A stretch of DNA of 64,000 nucleotides from Eleusine coracana subsp. coracana (lineage: Eukaryota > Streptophyta > Magnoliopsida > Poales > Poaceae), in NCBI GenBank assembly GCA_032690845.1, contig CM064420.1:64902707-64966706 (forward strand). Reading direction: 5' to 3'. The notes below the pieces were generated by a model. That model was not told the origin of the DNA. It was given only the letters and a program-made list of their open reading frames with translations, and ran no database searches. Position numbers and translations under genes: made by a program. This document shows positions 45,601-57,500 of this stretch, one piece after another. Each line of letters begins with the position of its first letter. The first letter of the stretch is position 1.

Positions 45601-45953
45601 ATCTTCTCCGGGCTCCGGCGCCGAGTCATGCTGGCGATCGGGAAAACTCAGGTCGACAACGACGAGAAGAGCGACACGTGCGACAGTCGCCTCGTCCGCC
45701 GGCCACCGCGATGGGAAAACAGAGCCAGTTGCACCTCGCTAAACGGCATATCAGCTGAGCGGCGGCGGGGAACACAAAGATTATACAAGAAATAGCAAGA
45801 AAGGAGTGGCGACGAGGGACAGAGCCGAGTTCTAACCTCTTGTCCGGTGTCCGGGTGAGGGCCCGCCGCAGACGCCGGCGCCGGCGCCGTTGAGGTCGTC
45901 CGGTCCTGGAGCACGGCCAGGGGAACCTCCCTCCCAGCTGCGGCGTCAGCCAT
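42645..45953 (-). CDS. Polyamine uptake transporter (PUT/LAT family)
   Basis: Two exons: 45953-45837 (39 residues, MADAAAGREVPLAVLQDRT to DTGQE) and 44150-42645 (501 residues). The main exon is an amino acid/polyamine/organocation carrier with about 12 membrane spans, including LVFLIFYEVSGGPFGIEDSV, SVPEALITAELGTMFPENGG, LYLNTLFWNLNYWDSISTL and EMSSDSYQLLGMAERGM, all hallmarks of rice PUT1 and Arabidopsis RMV1/LAT1. Such carriers import polyamines and paraquat. The first exon is inferred: its donor (GAG/GTTAGA) and the acceptor before CAGAAGCCC are both phase 0. A start within the main exon (44156, or MGECGPEYSS as in rice) is possible. The 1.7-kb intron contains a 64-bp tandem repeat. It lies just upstream of AOX on the same strand, as I recall for rice PUT1 and AOX1c. 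Confidence 0.9.
44194..44320. repeat. 64-bp tandem duplication in the transporter intron
   Basis: GATAGAATCGTATGC(T/A)AAG and the following ATGAATTGCA, GAATTCAA and GTTCAGCGT blocks occur twice, starting at 44194 and 44258. Confidence 0.88.
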
Positions 45954-46389
45954 GGCTTCCTGCCTTCCTGATTCACTCTCTGCAGATTCTGTCCAGAGCA
46001 GGTCGCGCGCTCGCACGCGCAGCGTATAATTAAGTAGTGAGCGGATATTGGGATGTGGAGCAAGATGTCGCTTTCCTTGCGATTCCAGGGTGGGGGAGAG
46101 GAACCAGAGTCTTGCACGATTTAATTAGAAGTCTGTATCGTGGAAAGGGAGTGCGATCCACGGTGTTAATCTCTCTCTCTCTCTTTTTTCTTTCGCGGTT
46201 GATCCGCTGTGTTAATCGATAGGTGAACAAACAAGCTTCAGTCCTCCTCGACGGCTCGGCAAGATAAGAACATTCACAAAACTTTCCCCTTTTCCCACGA
46301 GGCAATCAATCGCCCATGCGGTGCACATGGGCACTGGCTTTTTGGAGATTTTCCTCTGCTATTACAACAGAAGCCGCACTAGCTTGTAA
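45954..46389. promoter_or_regulatory. 5' flank of the transporter gene
   Basis: Upstream sequence of the minus-strand transporter. It is duplicated at about 50301-50710, sharing GAGCAAGATGTC/GAGCGAGATGTC, CTTTCCTTGCGAT, GATTTAATTAGAAGTCT and AATCGCCCATGCGG blocks. The conservation of these blocks between copies covers the probable core promoter. A CT-rich tract lies at about 46170-46195. Confidence 0.5.
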
Positions 46390-47277
46390 GAGCATATTTA
46401 GCGGAGTTTGTTAAATACCCTTCTATTTTAAAATTTAGCAGTCTAACACAAAACATTAATTTTAGTATAACTGTTAAAGTTCCTTTTATTTTTTAAGTCC
46501 TCTCAAATTTCCGCTCCAAATTGTTAAATTTGTAACTCTCCAATTCCTCTCCTAAAATCTAAAATATGGGTCTCACAACTTTTTCTTAATTTTTTCATTT
46601 TCTTTTCCTACTTTTCCTCTCTTTTCCCACTTCTCTCTCTTCTTCATCTCTCTTCCTCCGACGCAGACAAGCAGCCCCGCCGCTAGCCCGCCATGGCCGT
46701 CCCCTTCTCCCTGGCCTTGTCGCTGGCCGCTGCATCCCTCCCAGCCCGACACTAACCCATCTCTCTTGCGCTGGCCCGTCACCGGCAGCCCGCCGCTTCC
46801 CTCCCTGCCGCCGCCTCGCCCCGTCGGCAGCGTAGCTGTCGCCACTGTGCACCGAGAACAACTCCCCGCCGCGCCGCCCTGCTCCTCGTGGCCATAGATC
46901 TTGGCGCCAAGGCGGGCACTCGGGCGATGCGTTGGGCGCGTGACATGTGTCTGGCGGTGGCACAGCGTGAGCACGACGACCGTGCGGGGCAACGGCATAG
47001 CGCGGGCACGGCGGCCGTGCGAGGCAATGGCAGGCCGCAGACGCGACGACCGAGCATGGCGTAGCGGTGGCCATCGTGTGTGTGGGGTGGCGTGTGTGTG
47101 GGGTGGCCGCGGGTTGGAGAAAAATGAGATTGTTTCCACTGACAAGAGGTCCCATATTTTTTAAGGAGTGTATTTGCAAATCTTTATTATAGTTGAAAAT
47201 AAAATTAGACTCCCAAATTTTATAAGTGGGCATGTAAAACAAAATTTAGGAGTCTAATTCAGCTACGGGAGATGCTC
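46390..47277. mobile_element. PIF/Harbinger-like element, relative of the one at 7.2 kb
   Basis: Bounded by TAA at 46387-46389 and 47278-47280, with ends GAGCATATTTAGCGGAG and, read inward from the right, GAGCATCTCCCGTAGC. The subterminal part GACTCCTAAATTTTGTTTTAC on its complement matches the left end of the element at 7176-8286. The core (about 46660-47120) is GC-rich with a C/T-rich tract beside it, as in the first element but inverted. No transposase is seen. It interrupts the duplicated region: the tandem copy at 48-52 kb lacks it, so it inserted after the duplication or was absent from the copied template. Confidence 0.8.
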
Positions 47278-47280
47278 TAA

Positions 47281-47990
47281 GCTCCATCAATACCAAAAAC
47301 GAGCAAATAAGCATTAGTATTAATAACCTACTACAACAATCGTCAACAACCCTGATTGCATGGACTGAGGTCAGTTTCGCGTTGAGATGCACGGCGTTGG
47401 ACTGCTCACCCACCTCGGTGTCGGTGCAGGTGGTGCACCGGGACAGTGCGAAACTGATCCCCGCGGGTAAGGTTTTATATCCGTGCTGTGTTGCCTGCAT
47501 TGGTTGCTGCGAATAACCAGGTCCATCTCGAGCACGTGAGAAGACAAGAAAAATTACAGATTCATCCCGTCCAATCCCACGCTGTTCCAGCGCAGTTAAA
47601 CTTGTTGAAGAGTCCACCGTTTATTCTTGATGCGAGCATGAGCATTCGTGGGACTTGGAAGAAACTCACCACCAAACAAAACGGTCAGTCAAACTGGGCG
47701 AACCTTGTTCTAATGAATGACAGTCGGAGTACATGAAGTACTCCTTGTACGGGATTCAGTCCCAGTAGGTACAGTAGGATCGACGGAACGAATGTACCAA
47801 TACCGGTAGGATAAGATCATCATTCCGTTTGACAATTTGGAAACGTTCTGATCATTCCAGTACATCAGGTAACTTGTTCTCCGATCGTACATAGTGCTCG
47901 AGATCATACAGATCGAGTTGCTTGGAACGCATCAATGGAACACGGATAAACACACATCACTAACATAACATACATACAGGCGTCGCCGGC
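47281..47990. repeat. Right end of tandem duplication unit, copy 1
   Basis: No gene. Blocks such as GGACTGCTCACCCAC, GTGTTGCCTGCATTGGTTGCTGC, GAGTTGCTTGGAACGCATC and ACAGGCGTCGCC recur, in the same order, at 50760-52075. The unit ends at about 47990, where the second copy begins within AOX exon 1 sequence. Confidence 0.8.
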
Positions 47991-48014
47991 GACACCATAA
48001 ACTAAAACGCTGGA

Positions 48015-48453
48015 TCACTTTGCCTTCTTCGACGCCTCCTCGGCCACCGCGGCCTTCACTTCCGCGACGTTAGCGTAGTTGATCTTGGACGCGTACACCT
48101 CCGCCAGGTCGGCCTTCGCCTCGGACGCCGAGATGATGGCCATCTCCGCCTTCACGGCGGAGGGGCTCAGGTGGATGCCCTTGGACGCGTACACCTCCGC
48201 CAAATCCGCCTTCGCCTCGGACGCCGCGATGATGGCGACCTCCGCCATCACGGCCGACGGGCTCAGGTGGTTCCCCTTGGACGCGTGCACCTCCGCCACG
48301 TCGGCTCTCGCCTCGGAGGCGCCGATGGACAGCAGCCGCGCCCACACGCCCTGGTGCCCGCCGCCGGCCAGGGCCAGCAGCGGCCGGGCCGAATACGCGC
48401 GGGCCCAACCGGCGGAGGAGGACGGACGCGGCGGCGCGGGCGCGGGAGCTCAT
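48015..48453 (-). pseudogene. 5' fragment of AOX exon 1 in the tandem copy, frameshifted
   Basis: Starts MSSRARAAASVLLRRLGPRV at 48453, like AOX, but a one-base loss near 48390 (in the VFGP..PLLALAG region) shifts the frame. The rest, WARLLSIGASEARADVAEV onward, is open in the next frame to a stop at 48015 just after AEEASKKAK. This is where homology with AOX stops (about 41340), so the duplication breakpoint fell inside exon 1 and nothing of the oxidase core was copied. It contains three 32-residue repeats starting ASEA(R/K)AD(V/L)AEV, spaced exactly 96 bp. A TATATAA lies about 95 bp upstream, so it may still be transcribed. Confidence 0.88.
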
Positions 48454-48546
48454 TCTGAACCAGTGGTGGAGCGAACGGAGGCGGCGCGGCTCTGGAAATT
48501 GATTTCTGCCGTTCTGCGTTGGTACGGCGGCCTCTCGTCTCTGGTG

Positions 48547-48553
48547 TTATATA
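48547..48553 (-). promoter_or_regulatory. TATA box of the truncated AOX copy
   Basis: TATATAA on the minus strand, about 95 bp upstream of the start codon at 48453. The equivalent place in the intact AOX gene (about 41750-41775) has an apparent deletion and no TATA sequence. Confidence 0.6.
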
Positions 48554-50171
48554 GTCGCTCGCCGTCGCGGCTGACATCCGCAGATTTTGGGAGGGATTCC
48601 TTGCTTATTCTAGCCAGGCCCACCTGTCCGTGACCGCGATTAGGCGCTGCGCCCTTGATTCCACTAAAACCTTCTTCGCAGTAGCGTGTCAGTACAAAGC
48701 ATATCATGCTTGCTTGCTTTATCAATGAAATGTAGACTGAGAAGATAGACCACAAAAATGATTCGATTCAGATTTTGGTCGACGAATTGCCAATGAAATT
48801 GTGAGCTAGCTTAGCTCATGACAAACAAGTGGCTCTAACTCGTCCACTCAAAATTTCCAATGCATTCACGATCGAACCGTAGTACAACATACACTTCACG
48901 ACATTTGAGATTTTGAGTCATTTGTTTGCGTGTGCCTTGTGCAGTTGTGCCACCGTGATTCTGCTTGTTATTTCTCTGCTTTCTCGTAAAATCCAGCACC
49001 AACAGCCGTGTGAGCTTAATCCGTTTGGTCCTGTTTGTTTCCACTTATAAGCAGCTTATCGGTAAAAATAAGCGATAATCTCATCAAACACTCTACTTAT
49101 TTTCGGTTATTCTCGTTTTTGCTGGCCACCACTTCATAGTTTTGTACTACGATAATTAAAAAGCGAGAAACAAGAAAATTCTTACTTTTCTGTGAATCTA
49201 AATGTGATCCAGAAAATCGTAAACAAACATGGCCTTTGTCTCATAAACGCCTCGCGTTGTCCCGACTGGAGATGGCTCATGCATTGCTTCCTATACTCGT
49301 CGTCGTATGGATCAAGACCCTCATGCTCCAGAGATCCTGTTCCTTCCCAGTCCTTTTTTCTTTTTTTTTGAAAGCCAACAACTCGGTCCATCAAAACGTG
49401 AAAACCACCCACGATACCACGATACTCGGTGACACATTGCTGCCGAGACGGCCATGCAGCTTGCTCTACACACCTGAAGTCACGGCCGCGCAATGTGATA
49501 TGTGGCGAATAAGCCATCACTGGTGGGCCTCAGTCGGATGGTCAGCCGATACGGCCCAGGTGTGTTGGCAGCAAAATGGTCCATGCTGGGCCGTCTAACT
49601 GTTAAGGTCCAGAGTAGGAATGGCATCACGGATCAAAGGATTTCCCTCCTCCTTTGCAGGTGCAGTCAGTCAGTTCTGAAAAACTGACACGTGCTGACAC
49701 ATGCTATGCTTGAAATCATTCAATAATAAGAAAATGTGTAGAAAAATTCTGGTGAGATTGTCAGCCAGAGCGCTGATCAACTGATTCATGCATTTCACGT
49801 TCAGTGTACTTAGGCACAAGTTAATTCCAAGATCGCCAAATGGGCATAAGCTGGGAGAACGAGGCAAAGGCTGCTAGAAAACGAAGTAAATCAAGGCCTT
49901 TTGCCCCCCGATTTTTGTGAAAAAAAAAACAAGGATAGTAAGCCGTGGGAATGAAGATTCGTCTTGGCATGGTTTGGTTGGAGGCGACAAGATAACGAGT
50001 CAACGGAAACGGAATGGTCCGGCGACGAGAAGACCCCCACGTGCATCAGCCGCCAAGTTCGCCGGCTACCCTGAATCCCTGATGGAAAAGTATACAACCG
50101 GGAGCTCCTTGCTAGTACAAGAACTAATTATCAGAAGAAGAAAAAATATACTACAACAAGAAACAAGAAAC

Positions 50172-50300
50172 CTCTGGTCCGGTTCCGGTGTCGGGGCGAG
50201 GGTCCGCCGCCGTCTCCGTCGTTGTCGCCGACGCGTTTGAGCCCGTCCGGTCCTGCAGCACGGCCAGCGGGACCTCGCTCCCAGCTACGGCGTCGGCCAT
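50172..50300 (-). pseudogene. Orphan first exon of the transporter, tandem copy
   Basis: Encodes 43 residues, MADAVAGSEVPLAVLQDRTG to DTGTGPE, clearly paralogous to exon 1 of the transporter at 45953-45837, and ends at the same phase-0 donor position (GAG/GTTTCT). The main exon is deleted from this copy, so no transporter can be made. Read-through adds VSCFLL and a stop, giving a peptide of about 49 residues. The reading frame has stayed open despite many substitutions, and its upstream flank is also retained. A short protein is possible but unproven. Confidence 0.8.
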
Positions 50301-51135
50301 GGCTTCTTTGTTCAGTCTCTGCAGACGTTGTCCAGTTCAAATCGCACGACCGCCCGGCGTATAAGTATTGAACGGACAGATTGGGAGCGAGATGTCACTT
50401 TCCTTGCGATGCCAGCGTTAAGAAACCACAGCCCTGCACGATTTAATTAGAAGTCTAAATCACGGATTTGTGTGTCCTTCTCTCTCTCTCTAAGACACAA
50501 CACGCAAAGGACGTGCGTACCATTGCGTCAATCGACAGGGGAACAAACAAGCTTCTGTCCTCGTGCCAAGATAGAGGCATGAACTGACGAACAATAAAAG
50601 GTGCAATCTGCTTGCGCAATAGTGGACTAGAAAACTGAAATCGCCCATGCGGCGCACATGGCTCGTGGCATCTTCAACATTTTCCTCTGCAATTGCTTCA
50701 GAAGCACTAGACACTCACATTTTCCTAAAGAAAAAGGGACTAGTAACCTGGATCAGCCCCCGATTGCATGAACCTGGGACGCTATTATGTTGCCCACAGA
50801 AAATGTTGGTTCCGAGCACCGAGAGGTCAGTTTCGAGGTGAGCTGCGGTGCGTTGGACTGCTGACCCACACCCACCTCGTTTGCCCTGGTGCACAGGACA
50901 GTGCAAAAACTGAGCGGATGAGCATCTTCGCATGTGGTTGGCCATGGGCAAGGGTTTATACCCGTACCGTGTTGCCTGCGTTGGTTGCTGCAACTGTAAA
51001 ACCAGATCCGACACGTGAGCAGACAGTGGAAATTACGGATGGATCCACACCATTCCCGTCCAATCCCACACTGTTCCATTGTTCGTTCTTGATGCGGGGA
51101 AATACCTCCCAATGCCACGGGCCAGGCTTTGCTTT

Positions 51136-51166
<31 letters not shown>

Positions 51167-52600
51167 GGCTCAATACAACAGTCAAGCTGGACGAATGCTT
51201 GTGTTCTGAATTCTGTTGAGCGTCAGTCCGAGCTTGGGGAGCCTGAATTATTCATTGCATGGGATTCAGTTCCAGTGGGTAGGTGAACACAGGCTAGCAA
51301 ATCTGGTCGCAGTCATATAGCTAGGTGAACACGTTGTCATTTCGCCAGTTCTGGCAACACATGACGAGGAGAGCAAATCATTGTACCTGTTGCCTTCCCC
51401 TAAACTACAAAATCTTCATCAGAGAAGGAGAGAAAAGTCCGAGCTTAACTCCCCAATAATATAAGGATTCAGAAACAGTTTGTTTAGATTCCAACAATTA
51501 ATCTGACCGACTTGTCCGCTGGACTAGAACTAGAACACACAGCTTACTTCAGGATTGGTCACGTCGAGCGGCGGTGACGTGCCACCAACCGGGGGAGAGA
51601 TGGGTGTCGATGCGGAGATCCGTGTCAGCTTGCGTCGGGACCAATCCAAACGCCATAACACGCTCGCCAGTCGGGACCAGACCAGACACCGGTGCTGTCG
51701 ATGGCACGGAATGTAGAGACACGGGGCGGGGGCGCTTGGTGGTGGCTGCTATGGCCCGTGAGCAGCAACCCCCGGATTGGATCGTCTTTTGTGGCTTTGC
51801 AGATGTGCTGTGCGTGACCTAACGGCAACACCGGAGCAGGTTTGGTTGGTCGGCCAGGACCATCAGAGTGCGTCGCCATCCGACTGAGGATAGGTGGAAC
51901 GAATGATCCAAGTGGAAATACCGGTAAAGAAAGTAGAAGACCCCGTGATCATTCCTCCATTTGCGAATTTATTACGAATTGTGCTCGAGATCAAACGGGT
52001 CGCAGACAGACTTGCTTGGAACGCATCGTCGGAACGGGTAAACATCAGTACAACATACACAGGCGTCGCCATCGCGCCGGGAAAAATCCACCGGCGATAT
52101 CGCATCACCATCTCGCTCCTCCAAATCGTGATTAACAATGCGCTTAATAAGCCCGCGGCCTCCTCATCACCTCACGCGCCCGCCGGCCGGCACTGACACC
52201 GCCAGCTCGCCAATCGGCGCCGTAGAAAAGAAAGCGCACGGAAAAGGGAGGAGGAGGGTGAAAAAAAAAGGCGAATTCTTTCCCGTCCGCCGGGGCAAAA
52301 CCCGAAAACGGGGACGGGACGTTGGGAGCTGTTAATAAACGGGCAAAAAAAAGGGGGAAACGCCGCGAGGTAGCGGGCGGCAGACAGGCACAGGCACAGC
52401 TAACAGGGCAGGCAGGCCAAGGCGGGGGCGGAGCGTGAGAGGCGAGGAGCAGAGGATAGGAGGGAGGCGGTCGCGGTCGCGGCGGTGGCGTTGGCGATGC
52501 GTTGCCATGGTTATAATAAGTAACGGAGCGCGCCGCGGGTAGAAACCGGAAGGAGGCAGGCACGGCTTCCCCTTCCCTCTCTTCGTCCTCATCCACCACC
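50301..52600. other. Rest of tandem copy 2 and 5' flank of the kinase gene
   Basis: To about 52080 this is duplicated, non-coding sequence. A run of G lies at about 51147-51168 in a duplicated segment. About 52140-52600 is unique and GC-rich, and is probably the promoter or 5' leader of the kinase gene. No coding region is supported. Confidence 0.5.
51147..51168. repeat. Long G homopolymer
   Basis: A T run is followed by an uninterrupted run of roughly 22 G. Such runs are prone to length errors in sequencing and could form G-quadruplex structure. Confidence 0.9.
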
Positions 52601-54513
52601 ACGCCGCCGACACCGGTGCGGCGCGCTCCCATCCTCCATTCCTTCCTTCCACCAGCCGCTGTACGGCGCAAGCAGGAGGGGAAGGCACGCACGCGACGAC
52701 CACGTGGGGGGCGACGCCGACCTATGCTCTGTCCTCGCCCGCAGGGTAAGGTATGGAATCGATTCTCGGCAATTCCTCTACACGCCTCGCGTCTTTTGTG
52801 CGCCCTGTCTCCTTGCGTGCTTCGTCGCTTTGCTTGCTCTGCGGGATTTGGCCCGGATCTGTGCACCGGGCGCCGGATCTAGGATGTTTCCAAGCGCTCT
52901 GTCGAATGCCGAACCTTGCGTAAGTTTGTGCCATTGTTGCTGCCGGCTCTTGCGTGATGCTCTGTTTTCCTGGTTTTGCTTAAGATGTCTGGACTCCGGG
53001 ATCTGTTTCATTGGGTTGATTACGGGAAAAGTCCTTTTTGTTTTCCCCTTTCGTTCCTAGATGATAAAAAGGTTTTCCTTTTTTTTTTTTAAAAAAATAA
53101 GGACGGTAAAAAAATTGTACTTTTAGCCCCTAGGCCGTGTAAATTGTGATTAAGGTGGCAATGTAGTATGTTTATTGCTAGCTAGTATGTTCCAACCTAA
53201 TGCAACATCCCTTGTTTTTGGGGTACTTGTTTGTGCGTATATGCTTGATTGTCTCTGAGCGATGAATTGTTGCTGTTAATGGCCTAATGGAGTGATTTTA
53301 GATGTGCTTGTTTAAGGTCTATCTTTGACTATCACACCATTCGTTCTTGCACCTGATCAATAGCGTCCTTGATGTAGCTTTGTTAATTTTTATGCTAATT
53401 TACATATACATATATGCTTGTGCTCGACATCGATGGTTATGTACATTTTGCCAGCAGCATGATGGCAATGGACTTGCTCAACTTGTGGCCTTATAATTTT
53501 GGTATTGTTCTTCAGGAGGGGTTTGCATATCCTGTCTTTTGTTTGAAATCCCAGAATTGCCCTTTATTCTATCTAGTCCGCAACATATGAGCATGCTACA
53601 ATATCTTGATCATGCATTGGACATGTTCAGGTTGTTGTGACTTTGGTTGAATTTGAGAGTGTGTTTTGTTCCGATTGATTCATTTTGGTACCGACCTTAA
53701 TGCTGAACAATATTCTTTTGGTTCCTTGGTTATTTATATGCAGAAATTTCTATTGTAACTTTCTAACTTAATTTTTTTTAGCATTAGATTGCACCAGCAG
53801 TGATTCCGAAAGCTTGAAGTGTTCATCTGAGACATGGAAAAAGTGGTCTATCGGGCATTTCTCCTTAAGTGCAATCAGTTCTTTTCAAAAGAAAGTCTTG
53901 ATTGGTGTGTTTTAGCTCGTGGGAACACCCATCTCTCTCTGGTGAACTACACATAGTGGTTTCAAGCTCCTCCATGCTCAACATTAGCAGGCTGATGCAA
54001 TCTTTTCCTAACGTCGGCACTCATCATATAAGTGGGGTACACACATTTTTCAGCACTTAGTCTGCATACATTGGCATATGGAGGAATTAAACTATTACTT
54101 TAAGAATATTCTGAATTTAGTTTCTCCTTTTCTCTCTTTTTCAGGGTTAATATCTTGCTGTGTTCAGCCAACATCTTTTGCTCCCCTAGTTAGTTGTTTT
54201 CTCTTTTGTGTACCATTTGAAGTCGGAACTCAATCCTACAACTTGCAACTTTGTACTATGGTTGCAGCTGGCTTGTTCTGATTGGATCACAATCCAAGAT
54301 ACTGAGGTATTTGATGCTCTTGTAAAATTATCAACATTCTTTCCCTGATTTTTTTTGTCTACTGACTTAACCATGTATCCTCTTTGCTATGCTAGACAAG
54401 AGATTGCTCAACTCGGATTTCACAACACTTGTTGGTGTTGGCTTTTTTTCGTTTCTCTCGACTTGATTTTCTCAAAGGAAAGACTTGTACAAGACAGCCA
54501 GAATACTGGAACA
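52601..54513 (+). other. 5' leader and leader intron of the kinase gene
   Basis: GC-rich sequence to about 52745 ends in a possible donor (GCAGGGTAAGG) and is followed by 1.7 kb of AT-rich, T-rich sequence with no coding potential. This looks like a non-coding first exon and a long leader intron, common in grasses. The exact exon border is not certain. Confidence 0.45.
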
Positions 54514-57500
54514 ATGGATAGGTAACTTTTGTTAACAAAAGAAAAAGGATAGGTAACTTTCGCACTGACTTGCTATGTTCGTGTTCGTTTGTCTTACAAC
54601 ACTTGTGACTTCTGTAGATTCAAGTTGATTAAGGAAGTTGGTGATGGGACTTTCGGCAGTGTATGGCGTGCTATAAATAAACAGAACAGTGAAGTTGTAT
54701 GTACCTCACAATAAAGCTTTTTGAGAAACATATTTTTACCATAAACTCTGAATAATATAGGTATAAATCTTACACAGCCTTTGAAATAGTAATGTTGAAT
54801 ACTTTACCATGTAGGTTGCGGTTAAGAAAATGAAGAAAAAGTATTATTCTTTCGAGGAATGTATGAGCCTGCGTGAAGTGAAGGTACCGGTGATGTGCTT
54901 CTGTTTTTGCTTTCATGCTATTTTTCTTTCAGCTGACATTTCATCTTTATTTTAGTCTTTGCGCCGCATGAATCACCCTAACATTGTCAAGCTCAAGGAG
55001 GTTATCAGAGAAAATGATATCTTATACTTCATAATGGAATACATGGTAACTCTTATGTCATAGACAGCAAAAATTCAACTACCTTTATCCATGCTCTTGT
55101 TAAATCTCATCCTTTTTTTGTAGGAGTATAATCTCTATCAACTTATGAAAGATAGAGTCAAGCCCTTCTCAGAGTCAGAAGTTCGCAACTGGTGCTTTCA
55201 GATTTTCCATGCTCTCGCTTACATGCATCAAAGGGGCTACTTTCATCGTGACCTTAAGCCTGGTAGGCACATGTTTATTTTCAGCAGTTTTGACAACTAA
55301 ATTATATTGCAATATAAAGCATTTTAACACTAAATATTGTGTTACTTCCTGTTTTGACTACAAGTTTCTAATGTTCAATCTCATCGCAGAAATATTTTTA
55401 TGGCCAAAATTTACCTGTTTTGACTACATATAACTCAAAGTATCACTTTCTTGTTACTGAAAGGAGCTCATGTTGTGTCGAGTAGGGTTCGGGGCTTATG
55501 CTCCCCCTGAGCTTAAGAGTTTAGACGAGAGATAGATTGGTTTGATAATTCTTGCTTGCCTTTATTCATAATCTCCTCTCTTTAAATAAGAGAGAACCGA
55601 CTTACAGACTCAACCTACTCTATCTTTTAATTCCAAAACTAATTCTATCTTTAACCTGAGAATCCTAACTGATTACAACTCAAACTTGGCAAGCTAAACT
55701 TATTGTGCGCCAGCATCCTTATTCCTCCTGGAATAGTGCTGGCCCCACATAACAGCTCATTGCATGTTAATAAGCATCCTGGTTTTACTCACACATGCAT
55801 CGTATTGTACTGATAACCACATTGCAATTGCAGAGAATTTGCTGGTTAGCAAAGATGTCATAAAGCTGGCAGACTTTGGTCTTGCAAGGGAAGTCTCATC
55901 AGCACCACCATACACAGAATATGTCTCAACTCGCTGGTTAGTACTGTCGACCTTCCAACTAAACACCTGCAGGCACACCTCAATAAGACAAATCCACCTA
56001 GTCAATCTTTTGTTGATGCCCATTTTTGAATGTCTCAGGTATCGAGCACCGGAAGTGTTGCTCCAATCATCTGTTTATGATTCTGCAGTTGGTATGGGAT
56101 CTACCTCTTGTTTGCTAATTTGCTAAGTGGATGGCTATTCCAAATAAAGATAAACTCATAATCTGATCTTTGCTCATTTTGCCTACTCATAGATATGTGG
56201 GCAATGGGTGCTATAATGGCTGAGTTGTTGACACTCCATCCCCTTTTCCCTGGCACAAGGTAATATGGTTGACTATGTATGCTGCTAACCTGTCGCAACA
56301 TTTACAAATCTCTCTTGTTGGTACCACAGTAGCATGCCATTCTTTGACCATACACATGTCACCAGTTTGACTGGTGCCCGATCCTAATTTAATAGTCTAG
56401 CCTAATGAAATGTTCATTTTAACTGCTGGACGATCTCATTTTTAGCCCGCTTTATTTATTTTGCTTCATTAATACCAGATGCTGTTGCAGGTCCTCATTT
56501 CTATTAATTAAGATAATTAACTTATCTTTTGGTTTCTGTTCATCATGGTTGTTTTTGCTTACTCCTGTTTTCTTATTCACTGTCAGTGAAGCTGATGAGA
56601 TTCTCAAGATATGCAATGTTATCGGCAGTCCAGATGAGCAATCATGGCCTGAAGGATTGTCTCTTGCAGAGACCATGAAGTATAAATTCCCACAGGTCAG
56701 CATTTTCATGAGTTTCTTACTTGTTTCGTTTTACCTATAGTAATAAGTGTCACCCTGTAATCAGCTGGTGTATTTGGAACCAAAGTAGTTTTTTACAAAA
56801 TTATTTTTGTAACATCCTAATTTTTTCATCAGGGGGAGTATTTTGCCCATGACTCTCCTGGTGATCTTTTTCTTTGAGGATGTTGCTTATAGCAAACAAA
56901 CAAGATGTTATCTGTTACTTGAATCAGAGTAAAATGATAGATCTGTTATCTTTTACTTTTTTTTAATCTTTTGTTCCATCCTCATCCATTCTGCAAGGGT
57001 ACCATTTTATTCCCTTACCCTCGTGGTGTAACCTAGTTGCACATGAGAACTTGAATACTGGGTTAGTCCTACGCATTGTAGACAGCTTTCCCATTTCTTG
57101 ATCGCCATATATTCCCAAGTTGGATAGGTTCTAGTACTTGTTCCCCTGTCTTGTATGAAAATATGTGAATTACAGCTGGGTGCGTAATTTAATCTTGAGC
57201 GTGTTTTCTATCCATTTAGGTCAAAGGTAATCAACTGTCAGAGGTGATGACCTCTGCTAGTAGCGAGGCAATTGATCTCATTTCAGTAAGTTTTTAAGTT
57301 CATGTTGTCTAAGATGATATATCCTTCAGGCATTGGATTATTTCATTGTTTTAATATTCTGTACATCATGTAGTCACTATGCACGTGGGATCCTTGCAAG
57401 AGACCAAACGCCACAGAAGTCCTCCAGCATGCATTCTTTCAGGTAAAATACTATTCTTTCGACTCCCCATTCTGTTGTTGAAGCGCACTGTTTTTGTTTC

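Larger units (their letters stand above)
48020..52080 (+). repeat. Direct tandem segmental duplication, copy 2
   Basis: Homologous blocks run in the same order and orientation as in 41340-47990: AOX exon 1 and its upstream flank (48.0-49.0 kb), transporter intron pieces (49.2-50.1 kb, e.g. CATGCATTGCTTCCTATACTCGTC), transporter exon 1 (50.17-50.30 kb), its promoter (50.3-50.7 kb) and the right end (50.76-52.08 kb). Copy 2 lacks the transporter's 1.5-kb main exon: the sequence matching about 42550 is followed within 250 bp by sequence matching about 44460. It also lacks the transposon at 46390-47277. Divergence is substantial, so the event is not very recent. Confidence 0.88.
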
